64,000 nucleotides of DNA from Nyssa sinensis (GCA_008638375.1 CM018041.1:16598953-16662952), one strand, 5' to 3'. Counted from the first letter of the stretch, positions 10,461 to 32,862 are shown. Notes: generated by a model from the letters alone, not told the origin. Translations and numbers: made by a program.

Positions 10461-11676
10461 ACCCTCAAATTGAATTCTTCAATGAACCCAAACCTATGCT
10501 TTCCAGAATGCCACTGCCTCTAGGGTGAAGTGACACTATTCACATCAACATAAAACCCCTTGATGTGGTCCCTCCATTCCTGCAAATGGCTGCAATACAG
10601 AACAACAAAGCCACAGCATCCTTGCTTGGCTTTCAGAGTAAAGTGAGCGATTAAAGAAAATTGATGGTTAGCATCTAATCTCTTTAGAACCTAAGTGAGC
10701 ATCTGAGACATAATTTGTGTTGGCCTTAGTATGCATAAACTATCCACTGCTCTATCCTGTAAGCTTAGGCAAGTATGAATTTGGTGTGATACTCCTAAAT
10801 CTAGAATCATGTCATATTGATAAACTTCATAAATCCGGCATGATACATACTCCTATAATGTGTGTATCAGTCGTTTCATCAAACACCCATCATGCAAACG
10901 TAATCTTTAGTTCTCTTTCAAGCCAAATACCTCCAGGTTGCATTCTCAAGTGAGTAAAAGCAACAAACACCCAAATGGATTAGAGAATTCAAACCAGAAC
11001 TACATCCAAATTGAAATTTGAGAACAACATGCCAATAGCAAACAGGAAATAAATGTACAGAAATACCAAAAATAAAACTAAAACCAGAATTAGACCAGTA
11101 GTAGAGGGAAAACATTTAGATGAATGAGAACCTAGTAACTTTGTTGAATCCATAATGAAAATTAAAATCTTACGAAGATATTCTCTAGTTTTCTTTATCA
11201 AGAAAACCTTCTTGAAACTTTCCTTTTCATTGGCTTCATTTTTTGCCGTCAAAGTATTTTATTGAAGTATTGCTAGAGAACAATATGTCAAAAGCAAACA
11301 GGAAATAAAACTGATGCATTTTCTAACCCCATGACAGCCACAAGCAGAGAATAACCAAGCCACCAGTAAAGCACAAAGGAGGCCTTTTACACCAAGGAAA
11401 GAAAAAAAGATATGAAGGGCTTTCCATGATATAACACAATATGTTCTCCCTTTCCATTAACATTTCTCCAAACTATAGTAAAAATAAATTATGCTATACA
11501 TTTCAGGGAATTAGCTTTTCCCCCAAACAATAATAAACATTATCAAAGGTATTGACAAAACAATTTACAGGTAAGAGTAACAAGAGGGGGAAATTACAGT
11601 ATAACCCATCCAAACTTCCCAGTATAATATCAACAGGAAACTTCCTTAGTTTCATTAACTATAATATGATTAAGCA
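10461..11676. other. Intergenic region downstream of the trihelix-kinase gene
   Basis: No convincing coding sequence. An approximate direct repeat of CATGCCAATAGCAAACAGGAAATAAA type is seen near 11028-11052 and 11287-11310. Confidence 0.4.
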
Positions 11677-11682
11677 TTTATT
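11677..11682 (-). terminator. Possible polyadenylation signal of the trihelix-kinase gene
   Basis: AATAAA on the minus strand, about 245 bases after the stop codon at 11926. Position suits a 3' UTR; no transcript evidence is available. Confidence 0.35.
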
Positions 11683-11925
11683 GACTCTACTATAGTCCAA
11701 AGTGAGAACTCTTCTCCCAACTTCTTGCTTATATTACACAAGCATCTCCATGATAAATGCAATGGCTTTGCTGAGTGTTGATGGGCTTTCAAGACACCTT
11801 ACCCCACTATTGCCCTTTATAAAAAGACATCTTCCTGTCTGAAGAACATATTAGGGAGAATAGGCCCGATGGCACTTCCACAGGCCTGGCTTCAAAGTAT
11901 CGCAGTTCATATGGCACCAAATGCG

Positions 11926-22116
<10,191 letters not shown>

Positions 22117-22567
22117 GGAAGGAGACAGAAAGAGGACAGATTAGGGTTAGACGGAATGGGACGATAGACGACGTTAGATGTTACGTGACGGATCGTTGAG
22201 CGAAGCATGTTTCATTCTTGATGGAGTGTCTGTGCCGTTAATTCTTGAGACACATGCCGTCATGATTCGTGACGCTGCCGTCAAAATTGGCTTAATAAGA
22301 TTATTTTATATTTGTCAATCAAATTTAACTTTTGATATAAAATAATATTTTCTTGAGTTTTAAATTATAAAAGATAAAAAATCAAGCGAAAAAAAGAGTA
22401 AAATTAGATGAGGTATTTTTCTAATTTCCCTTAAAATAAGATGAACCTACTTCATATTTTTAGTAACTTATAATTTGAAAATATAAAAACAAAATTACTA
22501 ATTAATTGAAACTAACAATTACAAAAAATAATTATAAACTTTTTGTACATCTATGTTTTCAATTATT
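22117..22567 (-). promoter_or_regulatory. 5' UTR and upstream region of the trihelix-kinase gene
   Basis: The first about 100 bases upstream of the ATG are relatively GC-rich, with CG dinucleotides (TTACGTGACGGATCG read on plus near 22180). An upstream ATG on the minus strand at 22208 opens a 156-codon frame that overlaps the start of the gene in another frame. It could act as an upstream ORF if transcription starts above it. No clear TATA box was assigned. Confidence 0.35.
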
Positions 22568-22862
22568 AAATTTTTGAGGAATAATATCCTTACTTTAATA
22601 TTTTACAAAAAAAATTTACCTGCTAACGTGACTGTTTTTAGTGCTAGTGAATACAGCTTCTTGGTACTAGTGAATTCAGTTTCCTGGTACTAGTCATGTC
22701 AGGTGAGTGCCAAGAAGCTTAATTAACTAGTACCAAAAGGCTTAATTGACTAGCACCTACATATACCAAGGCTTAATTAACTAGCATCCGAACAGTCACA
22801 TCAGTAAATAAAAAAAATTGGTAAAATTTTATAAGAAGGATAGCATTACTCTAAATTTTTTT
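22568..22862. mobile_element. Fold-back MITE, about 295 bp
   Basis: The left arm (AAATTTTTGAGGAATAATATC...CGTGACTGTT) and right arm (AACAGTCAC...GGATAGCATTACTCTAAATTT) are imperfect inverted repeats of about 70 bp. The centre contains repeats of CTAGT, TGGTACTAGT and GCTTAATTAACTAG words. Target duplication was not resolved, so the superfamily is left open. Confidence 0.6.
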
Positions 22863-23849
22863 ATGATCCGATACCATACGTATTTTGAAGAGTGATAAAT
22901 TTTAGAGTTAATTACACTTATCTTCTCTTTAATTTTTAACAATTACAGATACCTCTTTTATAATTTTTAAACATACATTGTCCTCCTTCCTAATTTGAAT
23001 TATTATTACAAATTTTTTCTATCGTCAATTGTCGTTACTGATAATGACAAAAATTAATGATGTAAGCCAACATTTTTTTTTTAAATATCCAAATTGTTTT
23101 TAAAAGTCACAAAAGGATTATGTTACCCCCGCATGACATTATTAAGTGACAAAACTAATCTTGCAATAATTTAAACATTAAAAATTTGATTAAAAAATAT
23201 TTCTACCGTAGAAATTAAATTATAATCTTGAAGAATCATGTTATAAAATAAATAAAATAAAAAATTCTCCTTTAAACAACTTAAAAGTTAAAACAATTCA
23301 AAACCCAAAAATCTCCAAATTATTCTGATCACATTCTACATTTTAAAAATTAATCTGATCAATTCTATAAAATAAGTTATTAAAAAAATGTTTAATATCT
23401 CTCTAAAATTCATTCCAATCTATGTTCTAATACGTGATAACAAAAATGCATCAATTGATTTTTCTTAACCAGTTAACTAAAATGAATTAAATTAACTTAT
23501 TCAAAAAATATAAATTAAATTAGGATAACTCCTAAACAGCCAAAGCATTAAACCAAGATCTTGCCACTGCTCAGTGATGACTTCTTTTCCCGAAGGAAAT
23601 CAACAATTTTATAAGCTCGCAACCACAACAATAGATTTAACCCAAGAGAGGGAGAAGCCGTGGAAGGGGGTGGAGATTCGCAAATTAAGTAACACAACCC
23701 TCACCACATATCTAATATTTTTTTATTTATTCATGAGTTTCTTACAAATCAGTATAAACCCATCAACAAACCAAAATTTAACCAACTGTTTTTTCTTTTC
23801 CGTCAAATGACCCAACCTCTCATGTTCTTTCACCGTTTCAAATACATTA
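22863..23849. other. AT-rich intergenic, no feature recognised
   Basis: Strongly AT-rich with stops in all frames. A short frame at 23574 has no recognisable domain and unlikely composition. Confidence 0.4.
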
Positions 23850-24219
23850 ATATATTAATTTAGAGTCCACAACTCTTATTATTGAGATAAACCACTCTAT
23901 AATACATTAATTTAGAGTCCACAACTCTTATTATTGAGATAAACCACTCTATCATTGTATTATATTGTTACAGATAAGATATTCAGTCTTATCAACAATT
24001 ATAAACAAATCTAAAATTGTTCTATCATAAGTTCATATCTCCTGTATATAAATCTCATTTTTATAAATAAAAAATTTTTATTAACAATTCAAGAACTAAC
24101 AATCTCATAGTACAAAATAACAACATTCACATAGATAATAATGTGAAACTCAATAATAATAAATTAAATTTATTAAAAAATATATATCTTGAATATGAGA
24201 ATATACATCCTAACATATG
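23850..24219 (-). repeat. Copia-type LTR fragment
   Basis: On the minus strand it begins TGTTAGGATGTATATTC at 24219. It runs through GAGTTTCACATTATTATCTATGTGAATGTTG, AACAATTTTAGA and ATCTTATCTGTAAC text that matches the split LTR at 43623-43399 plus 35923-34930. Within it a 52-bp block with TTAGAGTCCACAACTCTTA is duplicated (about 23853-23900 and 23901-23952). No coding region or partner LTR adjoins it. Confidence 0.6.
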
Positions 24220-24849
24220 CATCATTGAAGATCAAGTGAAAATTTATTGCATAGGTTTGGTATGGTAAATAGGACTTAGAGACATTTAAACTAGACACAC
24301 ACATTTCTATGCTAAAAATTAAAAGTTGTTCTCTCTAAAATTTTCATATTTTTATCCAATAATCTTTTGGATTTAAATTTTTGTTTGTCCCTCCTTCCAT
24401 GTTCATTATCTATTCGTCATTAGGTACAAGAGATTATTATTTTTTATTTAACAGTACTAATATTAGATTAAATATAACAATATAGTACTAAAATGATGAA
24501 AAAACTTTTCTTTCTTCCAATTTTCATTTAGCTCAACCAAACAAAAGTTAAAAAACACTATTTTTCTAGACATACCTCTCCTCCCTCTCTCCCCTTTTCA
24601 TTCCACTCAAATTCTCATTTTTTATGCTAAATAGACCATTAAATTTGATCTACAGTCCCACTCCTAGTTGGTGCAAGTTGGAGTGTTGTCCCCCATGTCA
24701 ATTGCATGATATCGTTCCCCTCCGCCCTCCTAACACACACTCTCTCTCTCACATGCATTGTAAAATAAAATAAAGAGGAAAGAAAAGAAAAAATAAACAC
24801 AAGTTTTACGTGATTTGGTTTTGGTTGCCTACATCCACGAACTAAACCT
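24220..24849. other. AT-rich intergenic, no gene seen
   Basis: No coding sequence. A T run is present at about 24860-24878, just beyond the right edge. Possibly the outer part of the next copia LTR. Confidence 0.35.
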
Positions 24850-25255
24850 CCACATTATCTTTTTTTTTTTTTTTTTTATTTCTCTCACGTATATACAAGC
24901 TTTACAATGATAAGAGATATATACAAGAAAAAGAATAAAGGCATATAAGGTAAGATGTAATCAATCCACCAAATTTAGAAAAGGAAAATCTTATCCTCAT
25001 AAAGAAGGAAAGTCTTCCATTTTGAACAAGAAAAGTCTTCTCTTCCATTTAAATGAAGAAAGTCTTCTCTTCCTCAAGAAGGAAATCTTCTCTTCCTCAC
25101 GAAGGAAAGTCTTTTATTTAAAGGAGGAAAGTCTTCCTTTCCTTAAGGAGGAAAGTTTTCCAATTGAATAAGGAGGAAAGTCTTTCTTTCATTGAGTAAA
25201 GTCTTCATTTCCTTGAATAACGTCATTACTCCCTCTTAAGTTGGAGCATGAATAT
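24850..25255 (-). mobile_element. Copia-2: 3' non-coding/LTR part with degenerate tandem repeats
   Basis: On the minus strand this continues Copia-2 from beyond the inserted solo LTR: CATGCTCCAACTTAAGAGGGAG is the usual copia text after the RNase H stop and polypurine region. Then come seven to eight degenerate copies of a roughly 30-bp unit with GAAGACTTTCC / GGAAAGTCTTCC (about 25000-25210), and CTTATCATTGTAAAGCTTGTATATACGTGAG, an LTR-like promoter/R region. Confidence 0.6.
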
Positions 25256-26091
25256 TGTCATGACCTGGAACTCGGCCTATGTGGATTAGGAGTTCGTGAT
25301 TGGCCACCGAGGCCTTTTTTAATGATCACAATACTTTTCTCATTTCCATTTAATCAAACGTAGCAGAATAAAATTCTTTTTCTATTGCGGAAGCGTTAAC
25401 ATACTATTCAACATCAGTCATTCATATATATTTCATAGTAGTTACAAAAGTACATGATGTAAATTCTCAAAATCTGTTGACGTCATGCTTGATATACATT
25501 CCATAAGTACCAAAAGTAACCACATCATGTCTAACAAAATTTACTACAAAAAAGTTCATAGTTTATAAGCTTTCGATTATCTTGGCTGAACTTACTATTT
25601 CCTTGCCAATATCACTACCTGAAATATATTGGATGAAAATCCGTATGAGCTCGACAGCTCAGTGAGAATTCCATAACATGCCAAGGGTTTCAAAACTACT
25701 ATGTAGTACATTCTAAAATGTCTATACTCATATGGAATTAGAATACATCATATCAAAGTACAACAGATCAGAAACTAGTATCAAAGTCATTTTCGATAAA
25801 TCTCAGTTCAATCACAATCGTAAATCAATAATCAATAACATAATGATTCGATAACATAGTTTGATAACAGGTGATTAGTATTATAAATTCAAACATGGTT
25901 CAAAGTTGTTTTCAATATCAATAATCTTACTTAAATAAACATCATAGTTCAATATTGTAACTTGATCATAGTTAAGGTTCAAAGTCGTTTTCAATAACAA
26001 TAGTCATAGTTCAAAATCAACATCATAGTTTGATCATAGTTCATATTCGATATTTATAAAGGCTCAAATCATTAAAATTCATCTTTTATGG

Positions 26092-26350
26092 CCAACAAAT
26101 TAGAGCCTCGCTGACTGAGATCAATATTCGATAATACCACCAATATACCCCGTGGTTGGGTTTGATAAAGTCACAATCTATTCAATAATGACTGATCATA
26201 GAAGATTCTATGGCTACCAAATTAGAACCTCATTGGCTGAGATCAATATTCAATAGTACCACTAATATACCACGTGGGTAGGGTTCGATAGCCAGCAAAT
26301 TAGAACCCCGTTGACTGAGATCAATATTCAATAATGCCACCAATATATCC
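26092..26350 (+). repeat. Three diverged tandem copies inside L1
   Basis: Blocks with AAATTAGA.CC.C...CTGAGATCAATATTC and ACCAC.AATATACC occur near 26092, 26212 and 26288, spaced about 120 and 76 bases. The longer spacing includes GTCACAATCTATTCAA, which appears again after the third copy. Confidence 0.7.
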
Positions 26351-26509
26351 ACGTGGTAGGGTTCAATAATGTCACAATCTATTCAAGAGTGACCAAGCTT
26401 AGAAGGGTGGTATATTCCAAAACGCTAAAATCATTTCCAAAATCAATAACCTCAATACTAAACTCAGTTATTCAAATAAGAGTTCCATATTTACAGTTCA
26501 GTTTGGATA

Positions 26510-26735
26510 CGTAGGAGAGAAAGGAAAGGAGATGAGAGTATTAGTTATGAGGGAAAGGAAAGGAAAGGAGAGGAGAGAGTAATCCCTCCTTTATGTTTGG
26601 ATAACTAATGAAAAGAAAGGAGAGGAAAGACTAATATAATCCTTTCATCTTGTTTGGGAATGATAAAGGAGAGAAAGGAAAGGAAAGGATTTTATATTAT
26701 TTTATTATTATAACCTTTGGATGCCTTAGGATAGA
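26510..26735. repeat. GGAAAGGA-rich segment inside L1, MITE-like
   Basis: Starts TTTGGATACGTAGGAGAGAAAGG and holds several GAGAAAGGAAAGG blocks and ATGTTTGGATAACTAATG. The TTTGGAT/TTTGGGA words suggest a Tourist-type insertion, but ends and duplications were not found. Confidence 0.3.
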
Positions 26736-27444
26736 CGTGTCATTTTTATTTTTATCCCACAAAACATTCCTTAATTCAAGGGAAGAAAATATAGGTATTA
26801 GTGGATCGTTTAAAATAAGTACTAGGCACATTGTATCTATTATCAAAGGCTATAAGGCAATATACATCGACAAGTCATTCAAAACAATAGCAAATGAAAT
26901 ATGTCTATTATCAAGGTCATAAAAGAGTTCAATATTTATATGTATAACAAAAATTCATCTCAAGCATGACATGGAAATACTCACAAGGCATTAGATATCA
27001 AAGTCATAAAAGAGTTGATATTTATATCTATAATGAAAATCCACCTCAACATGGTATGAAAAACTCACATGAAGTCCTCAAAAGCTTAATTCAAAACTCA
27101 TTCCTTAACGAAGGTCCCTATAGTCACATTCTGAAATCTTGTTACTTTCTTGTTCAAAGCATCACACAATTCAACTTTTAACTGAGAGCTTTTTTTTATT
27201 TCAATTACCCTTTTTCCCATAACGTTCATTAAGTCCTAAGAACGCATTGGTCATTTTTTAGTTTGTTACCGGGTCTTCTTTTTCCTAAAAGGATGTTACC
27301 GTTAAGTTCAGAGTGTCGAAGATAATTGGTTTAGATTTTTCTAGATCCAAATTTGCATTCCTATAATTTATTTTAGGCCTAGAGGCATTTTCGTAATTTT
27401 ATGCTTCTACATGTCATATTTTTTGGTACATAGTTTGCTGAAAT

Positions 27445-27608
27445 GGACTCTACCATTGAGTCCAGAATTGTCCAAAGTAGTCAAAATAGACTACCTTTTA
27501 TATTCAAATGGCCCCAGGTATCAATAGGGGTAAAATAGTAAATTTATATTTTACGTGTCTTAATTTTCGGGACTTAATCTCCCATATCAGACTCTGCCAT
27601 TGAGTCTA
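27445..27608 (+). repeat. Two ~145-bp modules with GGACTC/GAGTCC inverted repeats (L1)
   Basis: GGACTC-TACCATT-GAGTCC at 27445-27463 and AGACTC-TGCCATT-GAGTCT at 27590-27608. Each follows a GTCATATTTTTT or CGTGTCTTAATTTTCGGGAC text. The same pair of blocks recurs in all other long LTRs of the window. Confidence 0.75.
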
Positions 27609-28895
27609 GGAATGCCTAAAAATATTTGGTTACACTATCTTTTTATTTTAATTGGCCTTCATTTGGCTAATTTTTGGCTTAAGGGTATTTTTCAAAATTT
27701 TCATAATAATTTAGGATTTAAAATTAATTTTTAAATAAATTTTCTGGGTCCCTTCATAATTAACCAAAACTTGGGGGGGTTAAAATGGAATTTCAAAAAA
27801 AGTTTCAGAAAAGCCATTTCGGTTCGGTCCCAATTCGATTGGACCGGTTTAGGTTTGGTCAAGAGCTAAGGGGTTCGGTTTGGTTTACTACATCATAGTG
27901 ATGTTACTGTGACGTCAGCGGTCATTTATTGAAATGGCACCGTATAGTTTATTTTTGGATTCCATTTTAAAATGGGTTCAGGACCCGACCCAAAATCCAA
28001 CCCATGACCCAACCAGAACAAGGGTCGTCTTCCCCATCACGATAGCCACTGTTCATTCCGAAACCCTAGATATTTTTCTTCCCATTTCGTGAGTTTTAAG
28101 GCCTTATTTTTCTCTGTTTTCAGTTTGATTCTTCATTAGGGAGTTGAACTAAGGTTTTGGCACTGGTTTGAGGTCTTGAATTCAACCATGGAGTTCAGTT
28201 GAACTCCATTATCGACTTACCTGTAACTCACTATAACTCTTTGGTTTCTTAACCATTTCATATGGTTTAAGTTGCAGAATGCTCTGAATTTCATGCTCTT
28301 TTTAGCCCTACAATTGTTTTCAAGTTTCATTCAAGTTTTCATCATGACCCAAATCCCACTAGGTTCAACCATAGCGGATCCTAAGGTCTTTCAAGCGCAA
28401 ACTGCCCCATTTCATCTCTATTTTCTCCTACAATAACAGCAAGGGTCATACATGTATTCTAATCTCTTTAACTTGCATTTTTAAAGCATGATTCTTAGAG
28501 AGAGAAAAAATTTGGTTTGGTGTGTTTTTACCTCAACAATGGGGCTCCCCTCTCTTTGCTTCGATTCTGTTTCCTTTTTGTGCTCCTAGGGTCTGATTCA
28601 AGCTTGCATGCAAGCCATTTTTTCCTTTCTTCTTCCCTCACTTTCCTCCTTCACTTTCTCTCTCTAACTCACTTTCTCTCTCTAGGTTTCTCTCTCTACC
28701 CGAGCACACACCTCACCTCTGATTCTGATTTTTCTCTTGAACTCACACAACACACGCAATACACATATATATATATATATAACCTATATTTTACATTTGT
28801 TTGGTTGCATGAATGGCCATTGCCAATTTGGGAGGTGGAGGTTTTATTTTATGTGTATATATACATATATATTGTAATTTTCTTCACAAAATGTA

Positions 28896-28975
28896 GGCAG
28901 CCCAAGTGGCTTATCTTTTTGGGCTTAAGTTCTCTCTTGCTTTTTGGTCAAGGGTTCAAATCTCATGCGTTGCAC
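28896..28975 (+). other. tRNA-like segment inside L1
   Basis: GCAGCCCAAGTGGCTTATC resembles an A box and GGGTTCAAATCTC, about 60 bases further, a B box. It lies right after a (TA)n tract near the LTR end. Not a functional tRNA: no complete cloverleaf was traced. Confidence 0.45.
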
Positions 28976-29147
28976 CTTTGGCTCAATTTTCCTATCTTTC
29001 CCTTATGCCTCAATTGACACTTTAAATTATTTTTTTTTATTTTTATTTTTTTTTATATATCCTGGTTTAATTTTCCTTAAATTTTTATTTGCCTACGTAT
29101 ATACTAAATTAGTGGCTAATTTTTTGGTAAACGGGTCAGGCGTTACA

Positions 29148-29620
29148 AATACCATTAACACCCAACTTGTTACCAAGATAGGTAAATTGCTCCCTTCCGA
29201 GTGGCTTAGTGAAGATATCCACGAGTTGATGAAAAGACACAACATAAGATGTTTGAATCAACCCAGCTTGAATTTCTTCACGAATAAGGTGTCAATCTAA
29301 TTTAATATGTTTTGTTTGCTCATGAAATACGGGATTGGCAACGATGTGGATAGCAACTTTGTTATCACAATGAAGTTACATAGGCCGTAAATGATTAACT
29401 CCCAAATCCTTGAGTAAAGATCGTAGTGAAATTAATTTACAAGTGGTAGAAGTCATTGCCCAATATTCAGCTTCAGTTGAGGAACGAGAGACAATGGATT
29501 ATTTCTTACTTTCCCATGAAATAGGACTAGTTCCAAAAAGGACACAATATCCAGTGGTAGAGCATCGAGTAGTTGGACAAGTTGCCCAATCGAAGTCATA
29601 ATACGCTTGAATTTGAAAGG
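29148..29620 (-). pseudogene. Copia-2 RNase H (C-terminus of pol)
   Basis: On the minus strand: [87 protein letters not shown]. These are the canonical copia RNase H motifs, with the catalytic D, E and D residues in recognisable places, but with at least three in-frame stops. The last residues (NKLGVNG) sit at 29148, exactly where L1 inserted; the element continues at 25255. Confidence 0.8.
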
Positions 29621-29624
29621 AACC

Positions 29625-30505
29625 TCTTTTTATATGCATTTGAAAGATATGCCAGTTAAATTCAAAATAGAGTCGTTCTATCCCTTTTCATCTGTTCAAA
29701 ATTTGAATTTTCGATTGTCAGATTGGCAAAAGCAATCGACTGGTTTCACCAATCAATTGACTAGATGAAAATCCAATTGACTCATCAGCTTAACTAATTT
29801 TTCCAAAGGGTCAAGGTTCATTTATTCAAGAAAAATAAGTTAATTGGTTCTTTGGTATACAAATTTTGTCTTTGAAGGTTAATCGACTGGATCAGCAAGT
29901 TGGTCGACTAGTTTGGACATTAGGTTCAAGTTGTATACAAGAAATAGTCACCTAATCTACTGGTTTATGGAACTGGTTGACTGGTTTTGACAGTGTAAAA
30001 ATAAAGCATAGGAATCAGTCGACTCGTGCTTGGAACTAGTTGAATGGTTTTGGCAGTTTAAGCTTCCTTGCCTGTTTTCACTATCGTTTATTTTTCAAAT
30101 AAGTTTGATCTTTCAAAACTTAAAGTATATCAATATGTTGTTTTGAAAAATCATTTTATGATTTGTTCTAATTTATCATTTAAATATTTAGAGTTTACGC
30201 TTAATGATCAATCTAAACACTATTCACTCAAAACCCAAAATAAGAAAATTAAAGTCTCTTTTTTACTTGTCTTGATTCATTGGGCTTGAATGTATCCATT
30301 TTCTTGGATGATCATGAGAACATTGCACTTGATTGGATTTTGGTCTTGAGGTTTGTACTTTGAGTGGAGCCCTTTGATTGATAAACTTTGTCATTTCTTG
30401 GTCAACAATCATCTTTGACCTAGATGGCCTATTTGTATTGTCACTAGATAAAACATTAGTCCACATGGACAATGCCTTATTATAATTAATTACTAAGATT
30501 CTCTT
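29625..30505. repeat. Retroelement-like spacer with TCGACTGG/TTGACTGG words
   Basis: Between about 29725 and 30050, ten or so degenerate TCGACTGGTTT / TTGACTAG words recur at 15-60 base spacing. The same type of text occurs at 58620-58925 beside a copia element. Probably LTR or untranslated sequence of a copia group. No gene was found. Confidence 0.45.
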
Positions 30506-30509
30506 ACTT

Positions 30510-30700
30510 GAAAACCTTTAAGGTTAACAATATTGATGTTTGTTTCTATTTTGTTCGAAAAGTTGTGAATAAGGGAGAAATTATTCTTGAAAAGATTGGG
30601 ATTGCAAATAATCCTACATATATACTTATTAAGGTGGTAAATGGGGTCTAGTTCAAGCACTGTTTGGACTTGATTAACATCTTTCATGTTTGAGTACCTA
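30510..30700 (+). pseudogene. Copia-3 RNase H C-terminal fragment (plus strand)
   Basis: Plus-strand text NNIDVCFYFVRKVVNKGEII, EKIGIANNPTYILIKVV and FKHCLDLINI matches the end of TNT1/Tork-type copia pol (expected HIDVRYHFIRD..., NPADMLTKPV, FKHCLDLI). Catalytic and conserved residues are replaced (PTYILIK for PADMLTK) and one stop interrupts it. Only the last about 60 residues remain. Its 3' untranslated part continues to 30730, is split by L2, and resumes at 34575. Confidence 0.7.
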
Positions 30701-32315
30701 TGGATGCATGGTTCCTAAGGCCGAATTTGGTGTAATACCCCCACTCGAAATACCAAACCTAATGACACATTTTGCGAGAACACAAACAATAGTCCAGAAC
30801 TTACTACGAAAAGGGGCCAAGGGTTGGGAAATATACAAATATGTATATTTTCAATTACATAATTATGTTATGTGTCACAAGTATATAGTAATATACATAC
30901 AATTACATGTGTATATTAACAAATGCAAAGACACACATTAAGTGTGTATTGTGTGTGTATATAGCCAAATATATATATACATATATATACACATGAACAA
31001 TTATATATATACATATATACAAATACCATCATAAATCCAAAAGTATGTGTGTGTGCAGAATTGCGAAAAAGTGTGTGAAGAGTGTTGGTTGAGTGTGTGT
31101 ATGTTTACATGTGTGCTAGTGTGTGTATAATATAATATACATATAACACACAAATATCCCTAGAACATTAAATGAAAAGCTGTAAAATGAAAAGAGAAAT
31201 TAAATAGAACAGAGAAAGAAGTCAAGGAATGGAGGAAGAGAGAGGGAAAGGAGGGAAAGAAGAGACAAAAGATGAGTAGCCGAGTTGAAATATGTATATA
31301 TATACATGCACTGAGTGTGCGTTAGGGAGAGATTTGAGCTAAGGAGGTTCTATAATTTCAAGAGGAAAAAATCAGGAGAAAAAGGAAGAGAAAAACTACT
31401 GGTAAGAGGTGAACACAAAACTCACCATATTTTCTCTCTCTAAAGTTTAAGCGTATATGCAAGTTGTTTAGCTTTGTTCATGCAGGTATAAGGTTTAGGA
31501 TATATAAACTTAAACAAAGCATGAAAATTTGGTCCTAAAACACATAAAAAAAACCAAGCCGTACATCAAACCACCATAAATGGACCTTGGTTAAAGCAGG
31601 TTTGAGACGACCTTTATAAAACACATCTTGGTTGTTCTAGATCCAAAGTAGGTCACATGAGGGTGTCAAAAACCCTGTTGCACGATCAAGAAGCCTAGAA
31701 AAAGACCTCCAAAACTTGAGTTGCAGGTTCGGGTTTTGAAACCCAACCTCACCAACTTACACCAAAACCAAGATATGAGAATGAGGATTTGAAGCCCCTT
31801 AAACAAGGAACAAAATAGGCCAAGAATCACCTGCAATGGTCTAAAAATAAGCATAAACGACTGAGTTGCAGGTTTGATTATCAAACCCTTAATCGAACAC
31901 TTGAGCTCAGTTTAAATTCTTAAACGAATGCCAAATCGTACCTTGAAGTCCTAGAAACAGGTTAGAATAAAAAATAGAGAGAAGAATCTCCCAAAAACTC
32001 ACGAAATTAAAAGTTAAAAATTGCAGAAATTAGGGCAACAGTGACCCTAAGTGGCGAAGAAGATGATGAGTCAACTCGCCAAATCGTTTAAAACCCAGTG
32101 TGTTGACTCGGACACGTGGTGGCTTGCTGGTTAGCCACGGCATAAGTAAGACGACGTCGTTTGGGCTTAAAGGTTTTAAATTTTAAAACCTGAATATAGC
32201 CTATTTGGCTACACGGTTTGGGGCCAATTTAATAATCGGTACACCAATAGAATATCCTATTCTGATTTTGAAGCCTTATCCACCGTTTGGATTAGGAATT
32301 CCTTAAAAAATAAAA

Positions 32316-32400
32316 GGGGCCGTAGCCCTTGAGAATCGAACCCTAAACCTTCTATATGAACAAGACCCTTAACCCACTTGGACAGGTAAGCCTGTGGGTA
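32316..32400 (-). other. tRNA-like segment 1 inside L2
   Basis: Minus-strand CTGTCCAAGTGGGTTAAGGG (A-box-like) followed by GGGTTCGATTCTC (B-box-like) and GGGCTACGGCCCC. Confidence 0.45.
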
Positions 32401-32460
32401 TATTTGTCACATAATATATATATATATATAATACTTAAATAATAATATATGAAAAATAAA

Positions 32461-32559
32461 AGGGGCACAGCCCTTGGGATTCGAATAGCCAACCACTTGC
32501 AACCCAAGAACCCTAAAACCTCCCCATTTTCCCATTGAGACAGGCACGCCCATGCTACA
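32461..32559 (-). other. tRNA-like segment 2 inside L2
   Basis: Minus-strand GTGCCTGTCTCAATGGGAAAA followed by GGCTATTCGAATCCCAAGGG and GGGCTGTGCCCC. Separated from segment 1 by an (AT)n tract (32406-32433); another (AT)n tract follows (32573-32590). Confidence 0.4.
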
Positions 32560-32703
32560 TATCTTGGCAGGATATATATATATATATATTATATAATAAT
32601 AATATTAAATTTAATTAATTAATTAATTAAATAATAGTAAAATGATCCGATGTCCAAATTAAACATGTGAATAGTGTATTTTAACTATTTTGGACATCTA
32701 AAA

Positions 32704-32862
32704 CCAATGGTGAGGTCCGTTTTGCGAGATGGGACCCCAAAAAATAAAGACATGTAAAAGGATAAAATGACCATTTTACCCCTAGTGCCCCTAAAGCCAA
32801 ATAAAAATTTGAGAGGGTCTAAATTGACTTTCTTTGATGTTCCGGACTCAATGGTGAGGTCC
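32704..32862 (-). repeat. Two ~140-bp modules with inverted repeats (L2)
   Basis: GGACTC-AATGGTGAGGTCC at 32844-32862 and a partner CCAATGGTGAGGTCCG at 32704-32719 are the minus-strand form of the units in L1, L3, L4 and L5. Text between them includes the TGACCATTTTACCCC block common to the family. Confidence 0.7.

Larger units (their letters stand above)
25256..29147 (+). mobile_element. Solo LTR L1, 3.9 kb, in Copia-2
   Basis: Begins TGTCATGACCTGG and ends GGCGTTACA. Flanking 5-bp sequences are AATAT (25251-25255) and AATAC (29148-29152), four of five matching. The Copia-2 sequence reads through on both sides. No second LTR, primer site or coding region lies inside, so it is best read as a solo LTR of a long-LTR retrotransposon. 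It shares internal modules with L2-L5: paired GGACTC/GAGTCC units, a TGACGTCAG site (27910-27918), an AAACCCTAGA segment, (AT)n tracts and a tRNA-like segment. Confidence 0.75.

Noticed and set aside
28517..29300. Frames of 166 and 118 codons on plus
   Set aside because: Pyrimidine-rich LTR sequence gives hydrophobic-looking peptides; the second runs across the L1/Copia-2 junction, which is antisense to real copia text.
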